In this document: positions 49,702-61,107 of the stretch, one piece after another
Position numbering within the stretch: the stretch's first letter is position 1
How the letters are laid out: every line of letters starts with the position of its first letter
Origin: Chitinophaga sedimenti
Lineage (GTDB): Bacteria; Bacteroidota; Bacteroidia; Chitinophagales; Chitinophagaceae
Reading direction: 5' to 3'
Assembly: GCF_023156195.1 (NCBI RefSeq)
Contig: NZ_JAKUKA010000001.1
Span: 5,518,001-5,582,000 of the forward strand
Length of the DNA: 64,000 nucleotides
Made by a program: the position numbers and the translations under genes
The notes under the pieces: model-generated
What the model saw: only the letters and a program-made list of their open reading frames with translations
The model's database searches: none
Told to the model about the DNA's origin: nothing

Positions 49702-51056
49702 TTATCGAGGATTTTGTTGTTGGCCGGACAATCTTATCACGAAAGGAGGAATCGCTATTGCGAATCGCAGGTCTTTTGCTGGCAAATTGTAAATCTTTCC
49801 ACCGATAGACCGTTTAAGCGAAATGTTCCCATTTACCTGGTTAAGCCTTTTTATATCGAACCATCGCAGCCCCGAGAACGGAAGTTCTTTTCTTCTTTCT
49901 TCAAGAATGTGCGTCAATGCCTCTTCAGCGTTAGTTGCGGTAATCGGGACAAATGTGCCTGTAGTGTATCGTTTTACAAGTAGAAGATTTAGATCCAATA
50001 AGGCTTGTTCAATCTTGCCGGTTCTTGCGGATGCCTCCGCCCTCATTAAATATACCTCATTGCTTGCTATTCCCGAAAAGAAATTTGAGTTTCCTGTATA
50101 GAAGCCTTTAAAATTGTGCAGTCCTGTGGCCTCAAAGAAAATAACTTTTCGTAAGTCATTTGTTTTATAAGATTTGTAGAGGACAGTATCTGGCTTCATT
50201 GTATACTGACTCATTGTATAATTATAGTAGCCTGTAGACGCGTAAAAGATTTCTGGATTGCTGAGCTCTGGAGCAAATGGAAGAGCAGCAGTTGGAGACG
50301 CCAGGTTATAGTCGTAAATATTACCATTAATCGTTAAGGCTTGATTGGCATAACTAAAGCAGCTGTCATACTCTTGCATTCCTAAGTATGTTCTTGCCAA
50401 CAGAGCCAATGCCGACTGTTTGCTGGGTCTTACTTTACTTATCGGAGAAGTTAGCAACAAAGGAGCCGCTGCTTTTAGATCCGTAAGTATTTGGTTAAAG
50501 GTTTGTTCTTGCGTACTTCTTTCGATTTTTTCGTTAATATCTGTTCCTAATCTTAATGGAAGTCCAAGAGTATTATTAGCGTTTATTTTGTCATATGCAA
50601 GGAGATGAACAGTAGATAGTTGAAGTAATGCTTTGGCTCTGAGAAAATGAGCTTGCCCCTTTAAATCATCCCATGTCCTTTGATTTATAGTTGTTCTCTC
50701 AATCCTTGTTAAATTATCCAAGATTGTATTTGCTTTATAAATGAGGTCGTAGGCATATCCCCACTCCGTTATATTTGATTCATAGATATCATCGTTAGAC
50801 CAATTGTAAAGATTTTTTTGTTGTTGAGTTAAAGCATCATAATCTGCATCCGTCAGATAATAGTTGTCTGCCTGTGCTTCACCGTTAAATGGATCTGCGA
50901 AATTTACAAATATCTGATTTTCGATCAACCCTTGTAGGTCCATTAAGTTTCTGATTGGGACTTGGGAGGAATCTGTAGGTTCGTCCAAATATTTTTGCAT
51001 CCTGCAGCCAGCGTTAATAATAATGTTAGAGTTATATAGCCATATGTTTTTTTCAT
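49702..51056 (-). CDS. RagB/SusD-family nutrient-binding lipoprotein (one frameshift)
   Basis: SusD-type proteins form an outer-membrane lid over a SusC transporter and bind the substrate. ATG 51056 begins MKKTYGYITLTLLLTLAAGC, with lipobox LAAGC; one A is lost near 51000, after which CKKYLDEPTDSSQVPIR follows. The C-terminal SusD core carries AALLARTYLGMQEYDSCFSY and HILEERRKELPFSGLRWFDI (RxxExxxExxRWxD-like). About 450 residues, normal for short SusD proteins. It starts 10 bases after the SusC stop, so it is operonic with SusC. The ligand is not known. Confidence 0.85.
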
Positions 51057-51066
51057 GCGAAATAAT

Positions 51067-54000
51067 TTAAAGTGTAAAATTTAAGCCTCCGGCATACCTG
51101 GTTGGAGTTTTTATCCCTTGATTGTCTGGATCGATTCCTTTCTTATTTGCTCGCCAGATAATACCGATGTCACTTATATTGACATATAAATTTATCTTTT
51201 GAAATGGCAATGCTTTTAAAGTCTGGCGATTCATTTCGTAATTTAGATGCACAAATTGTAATCTTATGTTATCTCCTTTTTCGACCAATGGGCTTGAAAA
51301 GGTATAGAAGGTTGTTGCACTTGTATTGACTGGGTAACGAAATGATGGGATATTTGTGATCTTCTCATCACCGGGCTTCTGCCATCTATTATAATAATCG
51401 CTGTGTCCAACACCTTGCCTAACGAGAACATTGTAGTCAATTGAATTTGCCCTAAAATAATACCCAAATCTATAGGCAATTAATGCTGTCAGTGAGATAT
51501 TTTTGAAACTGAAGGTATTGTTCAGGCTGCCGAAACTTGTGGGAATTCTTGATCCATGATATGTCATGTCATTTGGAGATTTGTCTCCGCTTGCAAGTGC
51601 TCCATAATCCTTACTAATAACTCCCTTTAAATATCCCCTTGCCTCGCCCGTGTTAGGGTCCAGGCCAGCCCAAGGAAGTGAGTAAACACCATATATACTT
51701 TTACCCTTTGCCAGTGCCTTTCCTGTCTGAAGGGCGGCAGGTCCGTAATTGTTGAAGTAATATTCAAGAATTTCATCTTTTGAATAAGAGTATATTAAAC
51801 CTGTGGTCCACCTAAAATTACCATCTATATTAATACTATTTAGGGTAATGTCTAATCCTTTGGTACGCAGTGTAGCGACATTTTTGGAAGTTCTGATCTA
51901 CCAAGACCAAGGGTTTGGTCAATTTCTACGCTTGAGTACAGATCCTTCGCATTTTTCTGATAAAATTCTACACTTCCTGACAAAAAGTTGTTTTTGAAAC
52001 CAAAGTCGATTCCTAAGTTATATGTCCCAACTTTTTCCCATTTTAATTCCGGATTATAGAATGTCATGAAGTTGGTGGTCGGCTGTTGTGTATATTTACT
52101 CGTTAAGCCGGTGTAGGTGATTGTGGTAATGGCCGCTCTGCTTTGATCCACATTGCCCTGGTAGCCGAAAGTTCCTCGTATTTTCAGTAGTGGAAGTAAG
52201 TCTAACTTGTAAAAATCCTCCTTCGAAGTATTCCAAGCTAAGCCGGCTGACCACAATGGGGTCCATTTGTCATTTGTATTTAGGCCAAATAAATTTGAGG
52301 CGTCTCTTCTTGCACTTGCAGATATTGTGTAGCGCTCCTTATAAGAATAAGAGGCGTTAGCGAATTGAGATACAAACCGATCGGTTGTTCTCGCAAATCC
52401 GCTGTTGTTCGGTATGTAACCTGTTGCGCCGGTAACGTATGTTGGATAAGGATTTACAAAATCAGTGGGGATGCTGGTAAGGATCTCATCATCGTATCCG
52501 TATGTCCTAAAATTACTTCGATTTACTTTGGTTTGTCTTAATTCTGTACCGAGGATTGCTGCAATATTGTGGTCAGACCACCTTTTAGAATATCCCAACT
52601 GTGCGCGTGCGGAGTGGTTTATCAGCTTCCCATTCGATTGATCAAGAATACCGCCAACAGGCACCGCGTATTTGACTGTCTTAGTTGTCCTGTTAACTTG
52701 CGAGTAAAAGTTTATAAAATTTCGTGCAGAATAACTTTGGGCATTGCTCACGGATTTGCCATCAGTTACTTGGCTTTCGTATTGATACCGGCCGTCAAAT
52801 GTAAAGTCTCCAACTTTGTATGACAATGCAATGTTTCCAAGAAAATCTTGTAGATTATTCTGGACGGATAGATTTTTGTAATCTGTGCCGGGATAATATT
52901 TCCAATCCATCAATAAACCGGCGCCGGTGGTGTCAAGGTATACCTTCCTGTAATCTTTATATAGTGGTATTGCTGAGCCGTTATCATCAAATAGCCTCGT
53001 ATATTGTGGCATTGAGAATGAAGGGCCACTTATACTGCCATAGGCTGTTCTGCCTCCTTCCGTCGTGCTGTTTGTATATGCCAGACCGGTTCTAACTTGT
53101 GCGCCCTTAAATATTGTAAAGGTATTGTCAGTCCTCAGATTTACTCGACGGTAATTCTCATAAAGCGATCCGATGTTTTTGTCGAGCCCGCCCGAGAAGT
53201 ACCAACTAATATTGGGGGCGCCCCCTGATACGCTAATTGAATATTGTTGATTTAATGGTGCACGATACATATATTTTGGAAGTCGTTTCGTACGTCTTGT
53301 GACTTATAACTGTCTATAAGAGATGCCGAGTCCGCTGCTGATATTTGTTTTTTTCGATATTTAAAGAGTGTCTCGTAGACCTCGGTAAATGGCAGTTTGT
53401 TTCTGTTCGATGTGTCTGTGAAACGATACTTATTTTGAAATAGAAATATTTCTACGTCCACCAAGTCTTTGCTGTCCATTCGAGGGATGGAAAATAGGTC
53501 GGGGCGTTGAATACCGGTGATGTTACTATTAAATTCAATTTTTGTTTTTTGATTGTATTTTGATTTTTTCGTTGTTATTACAACTACACCGTTGCCTGCT
53601 TTAGTTCCCCAAATAGATGCAGCAGCTGCGTCTTTTAGGATGGTAATGCTTTCAATGTCATTTGGATTAATATTATTGATATCTCCTTCGTATGGGAAGT
53701 TGTCTAATATTATGAGCGGGTCTCCTGGACCATTTATGGTGGATTGACCTCTGACAAACATATTGAGTTTAGATTTAGGATTTACTCCTTCTTTTGAGAA
53801 TAATACACCACTGGCAACTCCCGACAGCCGGTTTAGTATGTTTGGTCCTACCTGTTGGCTAAGAGTTTTGGAGTCAATTTTTGTAAATGATCCTGTCGCT
53901 CTTTCTGCCGGTATGTCTTGGTATCCCGTATGAACCACTGTGACCTCGTTAATCATTGTGGCGGTGGGTGATATTTCGATTTTAATATAAGCCTGGCCAT

Positions 54001-54556
54001 TTACAGGTACGGTAATTGGATCAAAGCCTACATTACTTACAATTAGGCTACTGTTAGTCGGTGCGCTTTGAATAGAGAACTCTCCGTCTGAATTTGTAGC
54101 AGTTCCAATCCTTGTGCCTTGTATAAGAACTGTGGCACCTGCAACAGGTTTCTGATTTAAATCCCGGACGATTCCAGTGACATTTATAATGGATTTTGTG
54201 CCTTCAGGAGTATTAGGTTTTTCAAGTTTTGGCATAATCGAAACATAACCGTCATTGAATGTCCATCCTATACCTGTACCTTGAAAAGAGAGCATTAAAA
54301 CTTCTTCAAGTGGTTTTTTTACGACGTTCAATGTAATCTTGCGGGTATGATCTACAAGTGCATTGGAATAGTAAAACTTGTATCCTGTCTGTTTTGTCAG
54401 TTCTTTTAATAGATTTTCAATGGTGATGTTTTCCGCTTTAAGAGTGATCTCTTTAAATGCTTGATTGGATTGTGGTTTCGCCGTAATGCTTAACAAGACA
54501 TAGGTTATAAGCAATAGGGCCTTGTAAATTCTTGGTTGATTTACCCTTAGTTTCAT
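51067..54556 (-). CDS. SusC/RagA-type TonB-dependent outer-membrane receptor (several frameshifts)
   Basis: ATG 54556 opens a signal (MKLRVNQPRIYKALLLITYV), then an STN domain (ITLKAENITIENLLKELTKQ), a CarboxypepD_reg-like domain (VAGATVLIQGTRIG..DGEFSI), the SusC plug (NINPNDIESITILKDAAAAS) and a 22-strand barrel. The STN domain lets the receptor signal to the FecR/ECF pair nearby. Breaks are near 53265, 51860 and 51570. Joined length is about 1,160 residues, ending RYAGGLNFTL. It follows the TlpA-like gene and precedes SusD, all minus. The substrate could be a glycan or peptide. Confidence 0.88.
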
Positions 54557-54798
54557 GATAATAGGCTTTGATGTTTTAGTTGATTGTCTTATTGCCGCAC
54601 GGAGTCGGGCCTACTTGTGAGTAGGAGCATAGTATTCCCATTCCCGATATGGGATTTCTTACTCTCTGGTGAACATGACCTTACACGCTCGTTTTATCTA
54701 ATTGCTCTGACTTAAGCGGAAGTGGAGGGAATGATTGCTGGCAGCATACTTTTAAAGTTGAAGTTGTCTTCGTGATAAAATCTATTGTCGCCCTTTTT

Positions 54799-56133
54799 TT
54801 AATTAGTTTTGTCGGTAAACACCATAAATTCCACTCCTTGAACCTTAAGTTCCATTTTAATTCCATATTTCTTTAATACAGCAAGTAGTGCGTTGTAGTC
54901 TTTTAGATTTTTAGGTAATTCCATTGTTACATCAGTTGTAATTCCCGTATTGTCAACAAAAGGAGTATCATTTATTTGGTTCAAAGCTACCACCAATGAC
55001 TTAAATGGCTTGTTTCGAATATACTTCGACGTTGTAGAGTCTTGAATGTACAGATTGTCTCTTTTTTTTCGCCTGCTTTAGCTTTGCTTAAGTTGGAATC
55101 TAAGGTCGTTAAGGACCATGATTTAATCTCTTTAATTTGTTTCTTAATTTTTACCGGGAAATACCTTTCGAGGTCTTTTCGCATTACTGCCAATGCAGAA
55201 TCTCTACCTTTTACTGGTGTAAGTAGTTCATAAGTATATGTGTTTTGTCGTTCCCAGTCTCGTGAAGGGTCGGCAGGAAGTATATATTTTGATGAATCTA
55301 AGACATCTATAATTAATAATTTGCCCGGATAATCAAAGATTTCAGGATAAGCAAATTCGTAAATTTGCATTATAGACATGTTGATTGCAAAAATCTGCGT
55401 TAAATTTAGGTCATCATACATATTCATCCCCAATGATGACCCGCTGCCTTCAATATTGCCGGCAAGAATGGACTGGTTTATGAATTTTACAGGTAAGGCT
55501 TTTTCAACTACGGATGAAAATATCGGAGTGTTAAGATTTAATTTGATCTCCTTTTTGGGTTTTAATACCTGAGTATTATTATTTATTACGGACTCAACAT
55601 TCTGCATAGAAATTTCATCTGCATTTGTTTCCGCAATAAGGTTTCCTCTCTATCGAGCCAAACATAGTGAGGAATGTATTTATGTGGGAACATTTTGTTG
55701 GCCGTTGAATCCTCATAGGCACTTGGCAGGGCGAACTTTTTACCAATTTTATCCGAAACCCTGTTAAAAGTCTTAAGGATTTTTTTTCAGGTTTATCTTC
55801 AGATGCCTTTGAATCTATTAATACGATCTTCAGGTCATCCTTATATTTTTCCTGAATACTATCCATTTTGGGGAATTGCTTAATGCAGGCGCCGCAGTAT
55901 GTATTCCAAAAGTCCAATATGACTATTTTGCCACGGTACTGAGAAAGGTCCAGCGTAGGGCTTGGGTGGTTAACTACGGTGTGCCATTTAAGGTTTGGCG
56001 TTTGTAAGCCATTAACATTCTGGTCTGGATTGGTTGATTTTTGACAGATTCCAGTCTGAGCCGATAAGGCAAAGGTCAGACCCGTCAAGGCCGCCAGCCT
56101 GCTAAGTAGCTGTATTCTCGCTGTTTTCTCCAT
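54799..56133 (-). CDS. TlpA-like thioredoxin with TIGR03435-like C-terminal domain (several frameshifts)
   Basis: ATG 56133 gives a signal (MEKTARIQLLSRLAALTGLT) and a TlpA-type thioredoxin: ILDFWNTYCGACIKQFPKMD, with C80 and C83 (CGAC). The fold continues KDDLKIVLIDS. After breaks near 55790 and 55610 a ~210-residue domain follows, with ALPVKFINQSILAGNIEGSG and WERQNTYTYELLTPVKGRDS, similar to the TIGR03435 soil-associated family seen at the end of some TlpA proteins. The last frame ends MVFTDKTN. Rejoined about 440 residues. It is the first gene of a TlpA-SusC-SusD run, with a 242-base gap to SusC. It may reduce disulfides of a substrate handled by the pair. Confidence 0.75.
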
Positions 56134-56543
56134 AGTTTGCCGAAGTCCTACGCGGACATTTCACATGATTTAATAGTAAAGGGTAGGGGCCCTTTTTCTC
56201 AGTATATGATATGTATACACGCGATCGGCGAAATGGTCATCATTCAAAAAGGTATTTTTTTGACCTTTTTTAGCCTGGATAACATTTTTTTAACTAAAAA
56301 TTAAAACAATTGGGTTATTTTTCGGTTCTTTGAATATAGTGAGTCCCTTTGCGGGCTTTATCGATATGATGACCTGGTGGTCTCACCGGTCAGAAAGTAT
56401 CCAATAAGCATTAAGCAAATTTGGCAGGATATTATCCATGAATAATGTTCATTAAATATGGATATTCATCTACGTCCGTTCTCCTATCATAGCCAAAGCA
56501 ATCAGACCAACATTATTGTCAAATGAAACGATAAATCGTTGCT
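56134..56543. other. 410-base divergent regulatory gap
   Basis: Between the divergent TlpA-like and ECF sigma genes. AAAAAGGT (56246-56253) pairs with ACCTTTTT (56263-56270) and looks like a terminator or attenuator. The region is AT-rich. Further downstream GGTTCTTTG at 56325-56333 resembles a promoter. No gene is seen. Confidence 0.6.
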
Positions 56544-57089
56544 ATGCAAACAAGTGATCTGGACGACGACCATTTATGGCGCCAGCTGCAGCAAGGAAGC
56601 GAATCAGCGTTTAAGGAGTTATTTTCCCGATATTTCAGGCGCATGATTACTATTGCTTATTATGAACTCAAAGACGTGGAGTCATCCCGTGATGTGGTTC
56701 AGGAGGCATTCGCCAACCTGTGGGAAAAGCGGGCAAATCTGGATTGCGATGCCAATCCGAAAAGCTATCTTATTACTTCTGTGCGTAATGCTTGCTCTAA
56801 CCTTCATCGGAAGAGGGGAAGTCATGATCGTTATGTGCGCCAGGTTGAGCCAACAGAGCCGGTGATTCAGCCACGCTGGATGGAGAACAAAGAGTTGGGA
56901 GTAAGTCTTGAGCTTGCTTTTAGTAGTGTTCCGGCTGCCAGCCAGCATGCTGTTAGAATGCGTTATCAGCATGGGTTCAGCTGTAAAGAAATTGCCCGAA
57001 TGAATAATATTTCGGAGGGCAGTGTTAAAAACAATATTAGTAGAGGTTTAAGGATCATCAGGGAGACGCTGGGTAAACTTGGCCGTTAA
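56544..57089 (+). CDS. ECF RNA polymerase sigma factor
   Basis: The 181-residue sigma-70 family protein has region 2 (FKELFSRYFRRMITIAYYEL, then SSRDVVQEAFANLWEKR) and region 4 (AASQHAVRMRYQHGFSCKEI, then ISEGSVKNNISRGLRIIRE), and lacks regions 1 and 3. It is the FecI-like type paired with FecR in Bacteroidota. The FecR gene follows 37 bases later. Together with the STN domain of the SusC receptor, this gives a cell-surface signalling route. Confidence 0.93.
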   Translation: MQTSDLDDDHLWRQLQQGSESAFKELFSRYFRRMITIAYYELKDVESSRDVVQEAFANLWEKRANLDCDANPKSYLITSVRNACSNLHRKRGSHDRYVRQVEPTEPVIQPRWMENKELGVSLELAFSSVPAASQHAVRMRYQHGFSCKEIARMNNISEGSVKNNISRGLRIIRETLGKLGR

Positions 57090-57126
57090 TGGTTACCAAA
57101 AGCCAGCTCGCGTGTATATATATTTT

Positions 57127-58245
57127 ATGGAAAGGGATGATCTATATCGTTTAGTAACGGACGATTTAAATGGTGATATATCGCCGGAAGATAAGATCCT
57201 GCTGGATAAACTTTTGGCTGAAAAGCTGGAGTATCGGCTCCTGTACGAGGATTTTAAGAATATTCATAGCGGTACCGATATTGCCGGGGAGTTGGACAAG
57301 CTGGATCATGTTATTGCATTTGAGCAAACCATGTCTGCGGCAAAACCTCCTAAAACTCGCCGTGGCTGGTACTGGACCGCTGCCGCTGTCTTTGCTGGCG
57401 GACTGGCTTTGGGAGCGACCGTTTTAATGAATTCAAATCGCCAGGTGGCTTCTCCATCTGCTGCCGCCCGGAAGAAACCCACAATAAATCTGCAATTGCC
57501 CGACGGGCAGATCATTGATCTGGCAATAAATAAAGGAACCAACCGGTTCGGCGATGCCGTGGTGGCCAATGAAGGAGACCACTTGACGGTATCAGGCCAG
57601 AATTTGGAAGGGAAGCAGGCGATTTTACAGGTACCACCCGGCCTGGAGTATAAAATTACATTGTCTGATGGTACAGATGTAAAGCTGAACTCGGCCAGTA
57701 CATTAATATTTCCCACCTCTTTCGGGGATGGGGATCGTGTCGTTTCAGTCCAGGGCGAGGCTTATTTTAAGGTAAGCAAGAATGCAGAAAAGCCTTTTGT
57801 TGTTAAACTCCGGTCATCGGCAGTAAAGGTGATCGGTACAGAATTTAACGTTAATACCTATAGAGAAAATGCGGAGCAGGTGGCCCTTGTTGAAGGCCGG
57901 GTTAAGATTGGCCGGGGAGCTGACTCGCTTACATTGGTACCTGGTGAACAGGCTGTCTATGGACCTGCAGGAAAATTGCTGGCCACTTCATTTGATAAAA
58001 TGACGGTGCTGGGCTGGATGACAGGTGTGTATTACTTCTCCGACGCCCCCTTGGAAGAAGTCTTTAAAGTTATCCCTCGTTGGTTTGGCGTCAATGTGCA
58101 ATTTGACAATAATGTCTGGAAGCAGCACCATTTCACCGGCGCCATAGAGCGAAACAAGCCTGTTACCCATAGTTTAAATGCGATAAAGAGTCTTGGTCTG
58201 GTAGATTATTACTTCGACAAGGATAGTGTAATACACATAAAATAG
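57127..58245 (+). CDS. FecR-family anti-sigma factor with DUF4974
   Basis: ATG 57127 (MERDDLYRLVTDDLNGDISP) is chosen over the TTG at 57079, which overlaps the sigma gene. Residues ~1-75 are the cytoplasmic anti-sigma region, then a membrane helix (WYWTAAAVFAGGLALGATVL), the FecR domain (DGQIIDLAINKGTNRFGDAV, then SVQGEAYFKVSKNAEKPFVV), and a C-terminal DUF4974 domain with VLGWMTGVYYFSDAPLEEVF. 373 residues. It holds the sigma factor until the SusC receptor signals through its STN domain. Confidence 0.9.
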   Translation: MERDDLYRLVTDDLNGDISPEDKILLDKLLAEKLEYRLLYEDFKNIHSGTDIAGELDKLDHVIAFEQTMSAAKPPKTRRGWYWTAAAVFAGGLALGATVLMNSNRQVASPSAAARKKPTINLQLPDGQIIDLAINKGTNRFGDAVVANEGDHLTVSGQNLEGKQAILQVPPGLEYKITLSDGTDVKLNSASTLIFPTSFGDGDRVVSVQGEAYFKVSKNAEKPFVVKLRSSAVKVIGTEFNVNTYRENAEQVALVEGRVKIGRGADSLTLVPGEQAVYGPAGKLLATSFDKMTVLGWMTGVYYFSDAPLEEVFKVIPRWFGVNVQFDNNVWKQHHFTGAIERNKPVTHSLNAIKSLGLVDYYFDKDSVIHIK

Positions 58246-58382
58246 CCGTTTTCATATCTGGATATTGCCTGAAAGCAATTTGCTTAACCTTGTTTCCCCT
58301 ACCCGTCTTTTTTATATCCTACATAGCAGGATATAGCTTCAATAAAACTTACTCTTACCCATATTCGCTGAAAACCAGCGAT

Positions 58383-59011
58383 ATGAAGATTGTTCTAAAG
58401 GGACTTCGCGTATACGAAGAAATGAGCGAGGAGACGAATGCTTTTTCGGCGGACTTGTGGATAGAAGGCAAGAAAGTGGCAAAAGCTAAAAATGATGGTC
58501 GGGGAGGGATGACTGGCTAACCCCTGAGTCTGAAGCTGTCATGGAACTGATGGATAAAGCCGCAGAGTATCTGAAGGACGAGCATTTAAAGTCCCCGGAT
58601 CCGGATCCCTGGAAGGTAAAGACGTGGGATAAGTCAGATTATCTGTCTTACAAAGTAGATGCTCTGGTGGATGAATTTATAGCGAAAAGAAATAAAAAGG
58701 CGATGGAAAAGGATATGGAACATGGTATCCTGATCGGAGAGGATGAGACCTATTATCTATTGACGAGGCTAAGCAAACCTGTCGAGTATTACTTGTCAAC
58801 AGATGAGAATTTTGGGAGGCTGGCTGATTTGATGGGTAAATATGTAGCTGAAGGACGGGAAAAGGGGCACAAAATTCTTAATACCAATATTCCCCCTGAA
58901 AATATAGTGGTGATGGAAGTGGCTGCCAATATTTATCTCCTTAAAAAGGAAAAGCAACAGCAACAGGCAAAGCCTTTACCCCCTGGTAATGCGCGTGGGA
59001 AGAAAAGGTGA
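58383..59011 (+). CDS. Hypothetical protein (one frameshift)
   Basis: ATG 58383 (MKIVLKGLRVYEEMSEETNA) gives a ~209-residue protein once a missing base near 58506 is restored (KNDGRGG then DDWLTPESEAVMELMDKAAE). The N-terminal pattern LKGLRVYEEMSEETNAFSAD..KKVAKAKNDGRGG is shared with uncharacterised Bacteroidota proteins of this size, to my recollection. It is highly charged, mostly helical, with no signal or membrane helix. It is unlike the FecR genes on either side. Confidence 0.55.
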
Positions 59012-59223
59012 CTGTCAATTTCAGGTGTTTGGTGCCATATATAAAAATATACACCTTATTTATTTGTAGGAACTAAGGCATTCAATAGTTGTTTTCAGCC
59101 GGACGCACGTTTATAAGAAGGATGCCAATTAAGGGCTGTCACCCCAACCTGTGAAAACCATAAATATCCACCCCGTAAAAGTCTATACCTTTTCATATTG
59201 ATAAATAGCTAACCATCATTTTT

Positions 59224-60225
59224 ATGAAACATAGTCGTTTGCTTCCCTGGGGCATGGCCCTTTCTACTCCATTTATACTGCTGGTTTGTTTTAATAGCCT
59301 TTGCATGGCCGGATCGAATGCCGGTGTGGGGATATGGAACATATATGCCAGTGATGCAAAAGAAATTGATACCCCAATTAGACCTTTAGGAGGTACGCTG
59401 ACGGTAAACGAAGAGATGATTAAGTTGTATGGCAGGGATTTTAATGGAAAGGTTGCTATTGGAGAAAAATATAATTGCCGTATAAGTAATGATACAGGAT
59501 GGTTTGAGCCAGTCGATCCTCGGGAGCCGATAGTTCAGATTTCTACACATGAATTGTATGTTCCTGTCGGCCGGCATCTTTTCCTTTTTCTGCCGGATGG
59601 CTCACAGATTTACATTCTGCCACAGACTACGCTTTCGATTGATTATTGGGAGTATGCAAAACAAGCCAGTGTAACTGTTAGTAGTGGTGAGGCTTGTTTT
59701 TATTTAAAGAAAAGTCCGGTGGGCACGCACTTTAGAGTTAAGACCGCTCATGGTGAAGTTCGATCAGATGACGGTTTTTTCACTGTCAGAGCGCTTGAAG
59801 GTGATGATTTGGCGGATGTTTTAGTGAGTGCTGGTACAGTTTCTTCAGCAGGTTTACCGCTTTCATTCCCCGTACTCCCCGCATTGTTTCATTTAACAAA
59901 AGGGATGGCCGTGGAGACGGCCTTGACAAGGCGCCAGATAGAAAGTCGGGATGTACAGGTTAAGTATAGCATGAAGGGCTACTTTTATTATCCTGATGCT
60001 TTTGTTGCTGAGATAGTGCTTGACATGGAAAGATGGTATAACCTTACGCTTGCAACGCCTGCTTTCAGAAAGGAAAGGGTAAACAATTATCATATCGATA
60101 TATTGTCGCATAGGACCCACTATGGCCAGCTGGCAAAGTCGGTTTCAGCTTCCCGGGCATTGGAAGTCTCTGTCAAAGGGAACAAAATATATGTGAGGCC
60201 CTACCCAAAGGACAAAAAGGATTAG
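59224..60225 (+). CDS. Secreted FecR-like protein lacking the anti-sigma region
   Basis: The 333-residue frame is intact. It starts with a signal peptide (MKHSRLLPWGMALSTPFILL, ending MAGS) instead of a cytoplasmic region and membrane helix. The FecR domain follows at ~120-205 (LPDGSQIYILPQTTLSIDYW, then SGEACFYLKKSPVGTHFRVK), with a DUF4974-like C-terminus (YYPDAFVAEIVLDMERWYNL). Without the N-terminal part it cannot hold a sigma factor directly. It may act in the periplasm as a competitor or partner for the receptor STN domain. A second gene 210 bases earlier is unrelated. Confidence 0.7.
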   Translation: MKHSRLLPWGMALSTPFILLVCFNSLCMAGSNAGVGIWNIYASDAKEIDTPIRPLGGTLTVNEEMIKLYGRDFNGKVAIGEKYNCRISNDTGWFEPVDPREPIVQISTHELYVPVGRHLFLFLPDGSQIYILPQTTLSIDYWEYAKQASVTVSSGEACFYLKKSPVGTHFRVKTAHGEVRSDDGFFTVRALEGDDLADVLVSAGTVSSAGLPLSFPVLPALFHLTKGMAVETALTRRQIESRDVQVKYSMKGYFYYPDAFVAEIVLDMERWYNLTLATPAFRKERVNNYHIDILSHRTHYGQLAKSVSASRALEVSVKGNKIYVRPYPKDKKD

Positions 60226-60239
60226 CTGTACTTAATATA

Positions 60240-60886
60240 TTAGTTATTGCAGTCCAAGGGACGAAAACAATTGTTTTCAATATGCTGCCGGGCATGCTCC
60301 CAGCCCTTTTCCAGGAACCTTCGTTTACGATCAAGACGTAACAGCGCCATCCGCCAAGCAATTTTACGAGTTATATGTGGAAATCTTTCGCAATACTCAT
60401 CGAATTCGTCTATATATCGCTGGGCTTTATCCTCATGCAGCCTTAACGGATCAATGCAGGTTTGAGCCATTGCCGGAGGGTAGGGTAGGGCGCGGTACTT
60501 TATGCGCCAGTATGGCAATGGGAGTTCATAAGTCATGTATGACCTAATTCGATGAAATATCAAGAATGCCTTACGGGCAAATGGGCCTATTGCCATTTTT
60601 TTATTTTGTAGTCTGATAGTTCCCAGCGTAGCCAATGATACTGGCGACATTTTAAATCAAAATGGGCAATTCTTCTGCATTCTACATCGAAAATTTCTTT
60701 GTTACTGGGAAGCCAGGGACATTTGAAATTATCTATTGTATACTTTCTTATGTTTTCTTCGATAGGCAAAAGGAGTACTTCGTCCCACCAATGTTGAAGG
60801 AGTCTGTCGCTGAAAGGTTGATCAATTTCTGAAAATAGATCGTCTTGGTCTTGCAGGCTGATAGGAGATTTTGTGGGCATGTTCAA
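60240..60886 (-). CDS. Hypothetical protein (one frameshift)
   Basis: ATG 60886 begins MNMPTKSPISLQDQDDLFSE. A one-base change near 60600 joins it to KKMAIGPFARKAFLIFHRIR and the end FRPLDCNN. About 214 residues, rich in aromatic and basic residues (HWWDEVLLLPIEENIRKYTI). No family is recognised. It is convergent with the secreted FecR-like gene, with 14 bases between the stops. Confidence 0.5.
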
Positions 60887-61107
60887 ATTGTTGTTTGAAT
60901 TCGGAATGGGAGCGGTTTACTCAGGTCTTCTAATGATTAACCACGCCATTCAGTTTTTAACCAGCCACATTGTGAGATATTTTGACAAAATTTTGATAGG
61001 GCGAAAAAAGATATATGTAAAACTAACGTGAAAGTGTAGTTGATACCATTGTTTTTTGATCCGGCTCCTTAACGATAAATTGCAGTTCTCATTGACAAAT
61101 TGACGTT

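Noticed and set aside
56246..56270. Riboswitch in front of the sigma gene
   Set aside because: Only a short AT-rich hairpin is seen. It fits a terminator better than a known riboswitch.
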